A DNA stretch of 64,000 nucleotides, from positions 1 through 64,000 of the forward strand of contig CAUYUJ010004759.1 of the NCBI GenBank assembly GCA_963575745.1, given 5' to 3'. The stretch's first letter is position 1. Each line of letters starts with the position of its first letter. The notes beneath the pieces are model-generated. The model did no database searches. It had not been told where the DNA came from and was given only the letters and a program-made list of their open reading frames with translations. A program made the position numbers and the translations under genes. This document shows, in pieces, positions 18,420-29,332 of this stretch. The stretch comes from Prorocentrum cordatum (taxonomy: Eukaryota > Sar > Dinophyceae > Prorocentrales > Prorocentraceae).

Positions 18420-20045
18420 GGCGCCGCCGCCCCCCCCCCCCCGGCGCGAGACCGCACGAGAGAAGGAAACAATAAGAAGGATATAAAGCGAAATATTGCC
18501 CCCGCCCACAATGGGCCGCGTTTAACGATTAGGGGTCGCGCCGGCCCCGCCCAAAATTGGCTGCTCTTCTCGACGCGGGCCGGCTTCTGGCCGCGTCGAG
18601 CGTGTGATTTTATGCTCCGCGGTGAGAGGTGCCAGTTCGCGGGGCCGTGGCCCCCCCGCAGAGGCCCCTCGTATGTGGCACGAATAAAACGAAAGAGAAG
18701 AAAAGCACGGACCCGACTCCAGAGAGACGCAGGGCGGTGAATTTCCGCGACCCCCAGAGGCTGCGGGACAGGAAGAGAAGAGGAGGAAGGGAGAAAGGGG
18801 GAAAGACCCCCCCGACGAGGGACATCCGCGCCCATAAGTTGCAAGGGAAGTAGAATGCATATCTGCACGGAACTGCTGCGGGGTCTACCGCGAGGACTCA
18901 TCCTGCAGTTGTGGATGCTGCGAGCTCTGCGAGGAAGAAATACCTGAATGTGACTCTGACAACCATTAACGACAAAACAAATCAGAAGGTCATGCGTCAG
19001 CTGTGGGTACCTATAGCCCCCCGCCATCGGCGTCTCGGAATTTTCTGCGCGCACAGAGCAGCCTCGGCCCCTGCTTGCCTGGCGCGACGTGCGCAGTGCG
19101 ACTTGCGCGCGGTCCAAGCGGGCAAGGGCGTCCGCAGCCCGCGCCTGATCAGCATCTCTGATTCACGAATCCGTTTTCGAGCCTAGGAGAAGTGACAAGT
19201 AGCCAATGCTCGGGCTCCGGGCGCCCCCGCCAGCTCGGGGCCACCCCTTTCGATTAGGGGAATGAAATGCTAGTCCTGCGCGAGGCCCGCCGCCGCCCGC
19301 GTCTCGGCCTGTCGGGCTCCGAGGGAGGCGAAATCGCAAGCCGGAGTCGGAATCCCCGGCCTGCAAGTCTGGGCCCGCGCACCATGCGACCCTGCCAGAC
19401 GTCGGCATTCCGGGAGCGATCGCGGAGATTCTTTCCGCAGGCAATACGCGCGCGCTCAGATGCATCAGAATGTGCAGCGAAGACCGTTCGGCGCGGCGCA
19501 GCTCCCAGCAATCGCCACAAAATGAATGCGCACATGGTGACAACATGCATCAACAGAAGCGCGAGGAGAAAGAAGACAGGACACGTGGACGGCGGGAGAG
19601 AAGCAATGGATTGATGGAGATAGCGAAGGACAACAGAAAGCGATAAAGGGGAGGGCGTCGACGTGCACCTGCGGGGAGGCGGACAGCGAAACCTCCCCCC
19701 GACGATAGACGACGTGAGATAAGTAGAAAAAGACCCTTGGGAATTGGGGGCATATCGAGAGACACTTCAGGCCTGGATTCAACTGATAGCAAGATCGAAG
19801 TTGTGATGATAACTGATCAACTAGATAGCGTACAACGTGTAACGCGAGCCACTCCAGGCCTCAAACGTGGACGCTAATCATCAACATATGTGCCAAATAT
19901 GCGATGCCCGCATCAATGTAGGAGTCATGGGGGGCGATGCTTTGCATAGGTCGTACTCAGACGCCTTTCCATGACAATACAATATACGGCATCAATTTCG
20001 ATATGATTGTTGGCAGACAATATACTGATAACGGACCGCCCCACC
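18420..20045. other. Unique sequence, no supported gene
   Basis: Several open frames of 60-260 codons overlap on both strands. None has a recognisable domain or consistent codon use. A RING-like Cys/His string near 19500-19546 is listed under rejected items. Confidence 0.4.
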
Positions 20046-20049
20046 ATCT

Positions 20050-20172
20050 GAAGCAATTGTGCCGCCTTTGATCGGCGCTGCACAACTCAAAATGGGCGGG
20101 GGGAACCGTCGCATCGCCCGAAGCAATTGCGCCGTCCTTCGCGCAGCGAAGCGCGCAACTCAGAATGGGTAG
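20050..20172. repeat. Imperfect 70-base direct repeat
   Basis: GAAGCAATTGTGCCG at 20050 and GAAGCAATTGCGCCG at 20120 start two blocks, each ending near CAACTCAAAATGGG or CAACTCAGAATGGG. Confidence 0.7.
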
Positions 20173-20399
20173 AAACGCGGCGATGGTCACGTGGCCCAGA
20201 GGGCAAAGCAACAAAAGGCTGATAACCTGTGAGAGGGATGAGCGAGCAAGACAGCCAGTCAGCATATGCCCACCCCCCGTGGCACTTGGCCACAGGAAAC
20301 TCCACAGAGACGCGCGCGCCTTGAGGGTCACGCGCAGAGAGGCGAAGGGAGAGGGCAACTGCAGGTGTCCCCACCGGAATGGCCTGAGACATCTTCCAC

Positions 20400-23300
20400 A
20401 GGAGTGGGGTGGGGGAGGTTTTGCCCTGCTACTCCCGGCGAGAACAAGCCGTTGCGTCTGCGCGCGCGCGTGGCAGGCGCGCCCCGACCCTCGCGCCGCC
20501 GCAAGGTTGAGCGGGTCGCAAGGCGGCGGCGCGCGCGCTGCACCTGCGGCGCGCCGGCTGCGGCGCCGGCATGGATTGCGAACGCCGCAGGTCGCTCAGA
20601 GCGCGGCGCAACGCGCCGGCGGCGCTGATAGCGATGGTGAGCGCGTCGACGTTTGGGTTCGCTCCTTTGTGCGCGGGCGCGGGGGGCGCGTCGGCGGGGC
20701 TGACGCGCCCCGGCCCGCGCTGCGGTCGCAGCGCGGTGAGTTGGGCGGTAGAGGGCGCAACGGGATGCTGCTGCGCGCCGCTGGAAGTCGATCCCAAGCA
20801 TTCTGTCGCAGTAGAAGTGAGCATGTCAACGTGGTGGCGGCGCAGTAGGTCTTGCCCGCCGAATGACCTCGCCGGCCTCTGGGCGCGTCGGCCGCAGATG
20901 CGCGCTCTTGCGGCCGTTGGCCAGGATCGCCCTCGGCCGCTGCTCGCGCCAGCCCGCGCGCTGAGCCACGCGGGGAACGCGCTGGCAACTGCGGTTGGTA
21001 GTTGTTGCGTGCAGCAGTAAGCGCGGTGCGCTAGACTGGAGGTCGCGGCAGCGGCGTTTTGCGGCGCCTCTATGGCTTGGCGACTACTAATGTAGGTTGC
21101 GGCTGCCAGCAGGCGTCGGTTGCAACCAAGTTGGCATCCGGCTGACAGCCGCTTCTGCGGGAGATGGGGGGAGTGGTTGAGTTGCGCGAACAGGGGGTGG
21201 CAGATCAGAAGCAGAATTGAACGGATCTGGGGGCCGCGCGGTGGCTCTGCCTCGCTCTTCCTGCGTGTTTTGGCTGCCATTGCACTTCCTCCTCCTCCTT
21301 CTCCTCCTCGCTGTTCTCCTGGTCCTCTGCCTCGCGTCGTTCTCCTCGCCCTCGAGTTTGTCATCCGACTCTTTGCGCCCTCCTCGCCCCCCAGCCTGCT
21401 GGGCGGCAGATGGCGCCACGCGGTGCGCGACGCGGCGGAAGCGAAGACGCTGCGAGCAGCGAGCGTTTGGACGGGCATTCGCGTCGCGCGCGGCGCGCAG
21501 CCGCGGGCGCTCAGGCGCCGGCGCGCGCGGGCATCCTGGCTAAACAGAGCCGCGCGTGAATGCGCGCGCCAGCCTGTCGCGAGGCGCCGCGGCTCGGCGC
21601 GCAACCCCGATCCTGCGAGCCTGTCCACTGGCCCAGCGCCGTGGACGGCGAGGGTGGAGCGGGAGAAGGCCTGGTAGAACACGATGCACTGCGCGTTGAC
21701 AAAAGGGGGGGGGCGAAGACAGAGGATCGATGCGACGAATAACTCCACGCGATGTTTAGCGAACGCGTGCGCCGTGCCAATTTCCGGCGAAGATCGCCAT
21801 CGCATCCTGCAGTTGTAAACCAATGCCCGCGCGCCCGCAAGGCGAGCGCGTCGCGCTCGGCTCTGCGCGGGCTCGCCGGCCCGTCGGAATGGGGGCGGAG
21901 AGCTCTGCGGAACTCGATCCATTCGGATCGTTGGGCGCCGGCGCAACAACCAGTGCAGACGGTTATCAGACCGCTAGATTCGCGGCGCGGACCGATGGGG
22001 CGCGCTCTTGACGAGGGGGCGCCGCGCCGTTGAGCCCGTCGGCCAGACCTCGATGGGGGCGCTCCTCCGCGGGGCGGCCCAGCAAGCGACGCCGCGCCGG
22101 GCCAGTCAAATGCCGAACCCGCAGCGGGTTGCACGCAAGTAGATCGCGCCAAAGGCGGGCGCATGGCTGAGGGGCGGCGCACAGACAGGTAGCACTGCCC
22201 GCGTCGGCCGGCACGTGCCGCACTTGTCCCTATGTGCTGAGGCGGCGACGTGGCGGCGCAGGTGGATCGAAGTAGAAGCGCAGGGAAAGGCGTGCAATCT
22301 GGCTTACAAGCGCAAGGACTGAAATCGCGCGCTGGCTGACCTGGCCCGCGCAAGGCCCCCCTGTTTGCTGCGACCTGCGTGGCCAGGCCGGTTGAAGCCT
22401 GAGCGAGGTAAGCAGCTGCCACCGTCAGTGCCAACGGGCGCTCTCGGATCCGAAGTGGTTGAAAACGAGCTCGGCGAGGCGCAAGTGCGGTCGGTGCGCC
22501 GGCCCTCTCGCGCGCGGGCGCGCAGCTGGGCGCCGCGGCGCCCCGGCGTGGGCGGCGGCGCGCGCAGTTGGGCGCGAGCGTGGCATGCCTCTGCCTTTGC
22601 GCGCGCTCCGGCGCGCAGCTGGGCATGCTTACGCCCGGCTGGGCGCGCAGGCGCGCGTGGGCGCTGCGCGGCGCAGACCATGCCCCAGCGCGCGCAACGC
22701 GACGCCTAGGAGTGCCAGGGTATAGCACGCCGCGCTGGCGCGGCTGCATCGCCGGGCATGGGCTCTGGCCCTGGCGCAACGAGCAGCGCGGGCGGGCGCG
22801 CGAGCAGCGCGCGCCTGCGCCGCTGCGCGCTAGCGCTACGCCGGCGAGCCCCCCGCCGGCGAATCCTGAGCGATCGGGCAGTTTCCGCTGCAAGGGGGGG
22901 CTCGCGCTCTTCTGTCTGAAGCTGCCCAGCAGAGGGCGCGCAGATTGCCGCGCGGCTGCGCGCCTAGACCGATCGGCGCAGCGCGCGGACGGAATCTTGC
23001 GGCCGCATGCGTAACATGCGCGCCAGCGCGCCTGAAACTACGCGGCCTGCGCATCGCGCGTCCGAGCGCCTGGGCGCGCCGCGTGCGCCAGAGCGGGGGG
23101 CAACGCGTCTCGCCGTCTCAAGTGAAGGGCGCAGCTTTGCTCCGATTGCCCGTCGATCGCGCTCGCTGCCGAGTCAGCGAGCGGGCGGCGCGCCTGCAGC
23201 AAGGCAGAGGGGTGGCCGCGGCCAGGGCCGCGCGCGGCGCAGTGCGCGGGCTGGGCCGCTTTCCCTGTTCCAGGAAGGAGGGCGCGCGACAAGGCTTCCA

Positions 23301-23640
23301 GGCGGAATGCGGCGCGACGGCAGCGGGTGCCCACGGCGCGCCTCGACGCATCGTTTCGGTAGGGGGTCGTCGTGGGTGGTGGCGAGGTCTCCGTCGTAGC
23401 CCGCCTCGAGGGCGAGCCCGAAGATGACGAAGTGCGGAAGCTCGAAGTTGCCGCGCTGGTCGAAAAGGCGGATGCAACGAAAAAACCAAGTGAGCAATGG
23501 TCGAGGCGCAGCCGACGCGCCGGCTGCACCTGGACGCGGCGTCTGCAGCGGTCGCCGGATGCGCATCTGTCCGGCGGCGGCCCGCAGTCGGGGCAAGAAC
23601 ATGCATCGGCGACGTTCGGTTGGTGAGAAGTAGCTTGCTG
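20400..23640. other. Hyper-GC stretch rich in GCGC, apparently noncoding
   Basis: About 3.2 kb dominated by GCGCGC, GCGGCG and GGCGCGCAG words. Stop codons become rare, which explains minus-strand open frames of 506 and 460 codons at 20429-21949 and 21511-22893; both read as Arg/Ala/Pro/Ser-rich text without domains. Around 22500-22640, GCGCAGTTGGGCGC variants recur loosely. Confidence 0.55.
23363..23466 (-). CDS. Possible orphan exon
   Basis: A minus frame reads FDQRGNFELPHFVIFGLALE and continues acidic and aromatic for about 34 codons, of which nearly all end in C or G. This stands out from the Arg/Ala noise on either side. A possible acceptor CTTTTCGACCAG precedes RGNFEL. I cannot assign a family or find the neighbouring exons. 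The plus strand is also open here, so the call is tentative. Confidence 0.3.
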
Positions 23641-23654
23641 CCCCCGAGCGTCAA

Positions 23655-23684
23655 GATGGGGGCACTCCTAGATAGTGCCCCACC
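23655..23684. other. Short hairpin
   Basis: GGGGCACT, loop CCTAGAT, AGTGCCCC: a perfect 8-base stem. The role is unknown. Confidence 0.5.
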
Positions 23685-23689
23685 TCGAT

Positions 23690-24340
23690 GAGTGGCTGTA
23701 GTGCTGTTGCCGCTGACTGGTGCCGAGGGTGATGAAATAAGTACACTGACGTTCAGTACCCCACTCGCGCGGTGCGACGTGCTCGCAAGAACAGCCAGCT
23801 CCGTTGCACGCATCGCGAGGCACGGTACTGGCCCAGGGAGGAGCCTCGCAGTCATGCCCAGCTCGAAGCTGCGGCCAGTACCCGTGGGGTGGGATGGGCC
23901 ATGGGAAAGTCGCGGCGCTCCCGCGGGCGATTTGCTCCACATCAAGAAGTTGCCTGCATCTGCGAAGTTTCCTGCGCAGCCTGATCTTCATGTCTCGTAC
24001 TGTGTGGGGTTCGCCTCATCGTACCAGTGGGTGTCTGGGGCGAATTACCCGAACGCTTACAGGACAGCCATACACACAAGCTGTTCGGGGAATGGAGGGT
24101 GGATCCAAAGAAAAATTGGGGAGAGGGCGGATGTGCGTCCACATCGCACTATACACGGCCCCGTGAATCGCGAGCTGGGATCGCCCCAAACCCCGCCACC
24201 AATTAGAATTGCGGGTGGCATGGGCGAGGTAAGATGCATGGCGGCAATGGTAACATGATATAGAGCAAAACGTATGTCCGTTTTCCTTCAGTACCGTATG
24301 GTCCGCGTGCAAGCTGTACGCCAGAAAGCAACGGGCGCGC
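23690..24340. other. Unique sequence with open plus frame, function unclear
   Basis: A plus frame of 188 codons (23692-24258) has mixed composition but no domain that I recognise, and minus frames of similar length overlap it. Confidence 0.3.
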
Positions 24341-24344
24341 ACGC

Positions 24345-25169
24345 GTGCTCTTATTCGAGTGGGGGGAGGAGGAGTCAGAGGAGGAGGATGGAGAAGGGAC
24401 GCTGTTCCCATCGATGCAGCAAGCTCCCCACCTTCTGGTTGCACGTCTTCACAAGGCTGCCATGACACGCGTGACACATGCCGCTGGCAAACCGTTCCAA
24501 GGCCTACCGTCGGCAGCCACTTCGCTTCGCATGAACTCAAATTGGAGGAGAAAAGTGCGGGCGTGGGACGCTGTATTAGAAATCATGGAGACGATCAGTG
24601 AGGACGCGAACGTGTATTTAGCTCGACTGAATCTGGAAACCGCTCGGTGCCAGTCAGAGCTTGCACCCGTGTACGGTGACGCCTCCACTGCGGACACTGC
24701 CGCAAGCACGGACACTGACAGAAGCTTGGCCAGCAAGAGTCACGAGCAAGAGCGTCAGACCGACCTGCATCTGCAACGCTTTGCTCGGGACGCTCTCCAG
24801 AGCTCCATCGACGATGAGGACGTTACGAGACGGAAGTCTACCTCCACCTCGTCGTGCGCACTCCTCTGGAAGAGACCGCTACGGATCACGATGAGCTGCT
24901 GGGCGATCCCAGCGAAAGCGTGGGCAGCATTGTCGAAAGCAAGCTCGACGCCATCATCGAGCATGCGAATGAAGGCGAAGATAGACTCTCCGACTGCCGC
25001 GTCAACAGCAGCTCCGACAAGGTCAATGATTGCTACGCCGACGGCCGCACCGACAGCAGCAAAGGAGGTAAGGTCGCTGTCCGAGCTCGACATGCAGCTC
25101 GATGAGCACGACTTCGACACCATGGTCGACGAGCTGGCCACCATCCAGCTGGCCACGGGCTATGGCTAG
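24345..25169 (+). pseudogene. Acidic, Ser/Ala-rich gene-like locus with two compensating frame shifts
   Basis: The opening (EEESEEEDGEG, then VLEIMETISEDANVYLARLN, TDLHLQRFARDALQ) reads like a protein. Near 24850 sense moves to another frame (TPLEETATDHDELLGDPSES, VESKLDAIIEHANEGEDRL), then returns near 25070 to the first (SELDMQLDEHDFDTMVDELA) and stops at 25169. The first frame remains open throughout, so a 274-codon reading exists, but its middle third has odd composition. Two nearby indels that cancel, or short introns, could explain this. Family unknown. Confidence 0.4.
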
Positions 25170-25260
25170 CAGGCGCCAGCCTGACACGGTCGTCAAAATG
25201 CACTCGGCGAGGATGCGCTGACGGAGGCATGGATAAAGTTTCAACAATTCCAGCCTCACC

Positions 25261-25494
25261 ATGCACAAATGCATCCAGGACGACTACATGGATGACCAGC
25301 CCAAGATCAAGGGCAAAGGGATCAAGGCTACGGTGACCCCTAAGCCACTGGCGAAGGCTCGGCCGCCCATCATTGCTCTTTACTGTCCAGAGTGCGGGAT
25401 AGCCTTTAAGTTGCAGAGAAGGTTACCCATCGATCGTCATTCATGTGCGCAGATTGCTGCCTCACGTGCGCAGCGCAGCAACAAATACGAATGA
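25261..25494 (+). CDS. Small protein with a Cys-Cys-His-Cys motif
   Basis: A 77-codon reading from ATG. It begins MHKCIQDDYMDDQPKIKGKG and has YCPECGIAFKLQ followed by DRHSC, a CxxC-x14-HxC arrangement that could bind one zinc. It is basic overall. It lies 90 bases downstream of the interrupted locus on the same strand and could be that gene's last exon. No known family is recognised. Confidence 0.35.
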   Translation: MHKCIQDDYMDDQPKIKGKGIKATVTPKPLAKARPPIIALYCPECGIAFKLQRRLPIDRHSCAQIAASRAQRSNKYE

Positions 25495-25499
25495 GTTAG

Positions 25500-26330
25500 A
25501 GTCTGTCGCATGACGGTGCTTTGATGATCGTGTTTCGGCCTCCTCTCATCTTCCCCCTTTTCCTGCATGATCCTACATGCTGGCTCCAGGTGGAACGTGA
25601 ATTGCTTCGAGTATTATGTGTGCTTGCGTGTGCGTCTTGTTGCGTTGGGCGTTGCGTGTATTGGAAGCGTGGAGGACCTCGCCCCTCGCACATCGCAGAA
25701 TGCATGCGCAGAGGAGCCTCGAAAACATATGATGCATTTCCAGACTCTGCGCTCTGCCCTGCCAGTGGCGCAGTCCGACAGCCAGGAGCCAGTGCAGCAG
25801 CACGCCCACATGCAGCGCTCCGCCCCTTCCTAGCCGTCCCTCGCGTTCCTCCCTGCCTTGCTGCCCTGGGTGTCCAAAGGCTCCCAGTCGAGACAGACGG
25901 CAGGGAGAGAAAGGGGGAGGGGGGAACACGGAGAAACGCCGAGCAGCGCTGCCGCTGCCCTTCTGCTGCGTGCGTTTGGCCACACGGTGATCGACGCAGC
26001 ATAACTTGACGTTTCAATTGCGTGTGCGTTTATGCAGAATAATGCCTGACAGGCGCGGTTTGGGGCCTGGTGGTAGGAGTTAACGAGTAAAGGTGGGGTG
26101 AGGAGCAAAGTATGCGCCGGGCAGAACGGGCACCCCATGCGGGATTGCGCTGCTCGTGATCACCCGACGAAAACTGAGCAGTTCTCTGGGATCGGCTTCT
26201 CATAATAGGTTCGCCCCTTCGTTCCGATGCTTCCGACTCTTCCGAGGAGGGGCGTGAGAACTCAATGGGCCGCCTCTCGCCCTGCTGTTGCGCAGTGGCC
26301 CGCCTCAGTCCCCTCCTGCTCCAGCGCCAG
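25500..26330. other. Unique sequence, no supported gene
   Basis: Open frames up to 173 codons occur on both strands, none with convincing composition. Confidence 0.4.
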
Positions 26331-26334
26331 GAAG

Positions 26335-26500
26335 GAGAGCGGATGAGGGAAGGAGGGCGGAGGAAGAAGGGAAGGGGGAAGGGGAAGCAAAGGGAGGAGG
26401 AGGAGGAGGAGGAGGGAGGCGGGGCGGAAACGGGAGGGAGGGGGGGAGGAGGGAGGGGAATGGAGGGCGGAGGAGGGGGGGCGAGGCTGAAAAGGCTGGA
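26335..26500. repeat. GGA/GGGA-rich low-complexity tract
   Basis: Purine-rich with GGA and GGGA words. The region 26501-26968 that follows is unique sequence without a supported gene. Confidence 0.8.
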
Positions 26501-26968
26501 AAGGGCACAGGCAAGATGCCTCGCCGCGGCGCGGCTGGCCCGAGTCACGTGCCGAGAACAGCTCCCAGACGCAGGAGCGGCGACGAGGAACCCTAGGGGC
26601 CCCACCAGACAGGCGCACCCCTGCACGGCCCTCCGAGGAGGGGAAGGCCGCGGCCATGGCCCCGCCACTCTTGCAGGGACGGACACCAACGGGCAGCCGA
26701 GCGCATCTAATTACAAAGGCCGCCCGCCCCAAAAACCTCGCGGGCCCGAACGGAGCAGCGCTCCCCAGGCTACACCCGGAGAACCGCCAGAACTTCGGCC
26801 CGAGCCCATGCAGCCACGCGTAGCTACTCGCCCTCGGCGGCTTGCACTGGCCGTCGGACTCGAGAACGACCCCAGCACGCATGACATCGTCCGCTCTTGC
26901 CCCACTCCTCCTGCTTCTTCCCCTCGATCCTCGCCTGCCCGGCAAAGGCGGGACAGAACTCCTCCACG

Positions 26969-27017
26969 GAGGAGGAGGAGGAGGAGGAGGAGGAGGAGGA
27001 GGAGGAGGAGGAGGAGG
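26969..27017. repeat. (GGA)n microsatellite
   Basis: Pure GGA triplets. Confidence 0.95.
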
Positions 27018-27110
27018 ACCCGAGCCGCTCCATCGCCTCCGCCAGCGCGGCCTCGCGCGACCCTCGGAGCCAGGCTCGAGGCCGTCGACGGCCTGCGATA
27101 AAGGGAAATT

Positions 27111-27269
27111 AGGACACACAACACACAAATAAATACACACAAATAAAAATATTCCCCATATTTTCCCATATTTTCTGGGTTTTTGTCTTCCCCCCCACTT
27201 CCCATATTTTTGCATATTTTCCTGGGAGTCGACGATTAATTGTGTCTGTGTGTTTCTTTTCCCCCTGAT
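27111..27269. repeat. Dispersed AT-rich repeat, copy 2
   Basis: Partner of 1411-1569, same orientation, sharing ATTTTCTGGGTTTTTGTC, CATATTTTCCTGGGAGT and GATTAATTGTGTCTGTGTGT. Differences are mostly small indels. Confidence 0.8.
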
Positions 27270-27521
27270 GCGAGACCAGGCCGACATGGCCAGCCCTCCG
27301 CGTCGGCGAAGACGCCCGGCACCCCGACGCTGCCCTCCACGCATGGAGGCTCCGCAGCGGCAGCGCATCCCGGCGGCCCCGGGGGCACCCCGGGCCCGCC
27401 GGGCGGCTGCGGCAGCTCTGGCGGCGGCTCCGGCAGAGCCCTGGCGGGCTCGGCGGGGCGCCCGGCGACCTCGGCGGGGGGGCGGGGCCCATGGGCGCCA
27501 AGCTCTTCACTCCCAGATCGT

Positions 27522-27708
27522 CTGGTACCGGAAATTTTCGGTAGCGATTTCGACGCACCCCGAATTTCGGTAGCGACCGGATCTTCGTTTGAGGGCGTTG
27601 AGAAAGCGGATTTCAGAACGCTCTGATACCGGTATTGGGCGCTACATTTCGGTATTTCGGTAGCGACCGATCTCTGCGGAGCGCTACCGGAAATTTTCGG
27701 TAGCGGAC
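27522..27708 (-). mobile_element. Palindrome-ended element, candidate intron
   Basis: Each end carries a block close to CTACCGRAAATTTYCGGTAGC, itself palindromic, and CGGTAGCGA recurs twice inside. On the minus strand the element would begin GT after CCTGATG and end in ACCAG before ACGATC, so it has intron-like borders for removal as 187 bases. It directly follows a coding-like stretch (27709-28020). Elements that insert as introns are known in dinoflagellates. I could not confirm frame continuity: a phase-0 splice soon meets a stop. Confidence 0.45.
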
Positions 27709-28020
27709 CATCAGGGCTGGCTCGGATGCCTCCCGCGCGGCGCCCCCAGAAGCGCTCCGGGCCAGCCGGGCGGCAGCGGGGGCCCCGGCGCTCTGCCTGC
27801 TCACGTCCAGGTCGTCGTCGTGCTCGAGCCGCCGCGTGGCGCGGCGGCAGTGCGCAGCAGCGGCCTCCCTAGCACGCGCTGCTTGGCTGGCCTCGACTGT
27901 GGCCCTCCAGATCCGCGTTGGCGCGTCGGCGACGGCGGACTGCACCCCCGGCCCCTGGACGGAGTCGGCGTCCTGTGTCGGCACCTCCGCGAGCTTGAAG
28001 ATCTTGCTCTCCAAGCCCTC
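27709..28020 (-). CDS. Unrecognised exon-like segment
   Basis: The minus frame reads ESKIFKLAEVPTQDADSVQ, then RIWRATVEASQAARAREAAA and RRLEHDDDLDVSRQSAG, with almost every third base C or G. An in-frame stop lies just upstream of 28020, next to a CTGAG that could be an acceptor. The downstream border coincides with the palindrome-ended element. Alanine-rich helical segment of unknown family. A second coding-like minus stretch (GIVDKGVACPALRPL, AREAEAELESGGAERLL; about 28420-28600) may belong to the same gene. Confidence 0.4.
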
Positions 28021-28817
28021 GTCCTCAGGTCACCCGCGCCATCGTCATCACATTGATCGGCCCAGGTATTCGCCCCGAGCGGCAGCGCCCGATTTCCTCC
28101 CACTGCGCTGCCTTAGGAAGGAGTCGAGGGAGAGGTGTGAAACGCGAGAGGGGGAGGGAGGGGGCATGGGTAAGAATGACACCCTGTCTGAATCCGAACG
28201 GGCCCAGATATTCAGGCCCAGAAGTGTTCAACCGAAGTCAAACCAGAACATATCATGACTCAATCTTCGGATTTTCTATGGCTGTATCTTCGGATGATGT
28301 TTGCACTCCCTGCGGCCCCAGACCCCGCGGTCAGACAGGCAAGTTTCGCCCAGGTGGCGCTGCGCCCTGCCGCTGAGGGGGGGCGCGGGGGAGGTGGGCG
28401 AGGGTGGACGGGGCCAAAAGCAACGTTTTGGGATGCGGAAGCAGGCGCTCGGCCCCGCCGGACTCCAGTTCCGCCTCGGCTTCCCTGGCCCTGCCGGGGG
28501 CCAGCGGGCGCAGGGCCGGGCAGGCGACCCCCTTGTCGACGATGCCGCCGTCGTCGTCGCCGTCGCCGCCCTCCCCGCTTCCTCCACCCCCTGGCCCCCG
28601 CCCCCCCCGGCACAATCGAGCCCCTGGCAACCAAGCAGCGTCGGTCGGGCACTCGAGCTGTCCAGGCGGCAGGGCGGCGCGGGGGGGCAGCGGAGCAGGG
28701 AAGGGGGCACCAGAGGGGCCACGACAGAGGGGTGGGTGGGGCGCAGGCGGTGGGGGGAGGAGGGGACGGGAAGCAGTGAATCCTCTGCTCTGACAGTTCA
28801 CGACATGTTTTCCACTA

Positions 28818-28977
28818 GGGCTCCCAACTTCGCGCTTCGCGCTGCGCGAAGCGCGAATAACTTCGCGCTCTCGCGCCGCCCTCCCAAAGGGAGAATAGGA
28901 GGACGAGGAGGAGGGGGAGAAGGAACGAGGACCGCGAAGCGCGAAGCGCGAATAACTTCGCGCCCTCGAGGGAGCCC
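28818..28977. mobile_element. Palindromic element, copy 3 (best preserved ends)
   Basis: Starts GGGCTCCC and ends GGGAGCCC, a perfect 8-base terminal inverted repeat. Its interior is nearly identical to 12008-12164. It lies between coding-like minus-strand segments, so intronic residence is possible. Confidence 0.8.
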
Positions 28978-29332
28978 TTGTTTCCACGAGCACCGTATAT
29001 CAACATGTGCACTGGGTCGACCGATGCGGGCGACGGGTCCAGGCGGAATTTCGCACCTGCCCGCCGCCAGCGCATGCAACCGCGGAAAAAGTCGCGCGGG
29101 GGCGGCCCAGCACGTGGCCCGTCGGGGCTGGGGGAGCTCCTCCTCCTCCTCCTCCTCCTCCTCATCCGCTTCCTCCTCCTCTTCCTCTTCCTGCTCCCCC
29201 GTCGTGCTGTCCCGCATCCCTACTTCCCTTCCTCCGTTCTCCATCCGTGCCTGGGTCGCTCTCCCCCTCCTCCTGGCGACGCTCGGGGCACGGGTCGCGC
29301 CAGGCAGCAGCGGCGGCGCCCGGCCCCCCTAA
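28978..29332. other. 3' flank of the zinc-ribbon gene with a short (CTC)n tract
   Basis: CTC triplets at about 29138-29165 and pyrimidine-rich sequence; no gene seen. As the minus-strand gene stops at 29333, this could be its 3' untranslated region. Confidence 0.4.

Noticed and set aside
19163-19546. RING-like string SPCAHSFCGDCW on the minus strand
   Set aside because: Only a partial Cys/His pattern, with no second metal-binding half and unconvincing downstream text.
20429-22893. Minus-strand frames of 506 and 460 codons
   Set aside because: They overlap each other and plus-strand frames in hyper-GC DNA where stops are rare; Arg/Ala/Pro noise without domains.
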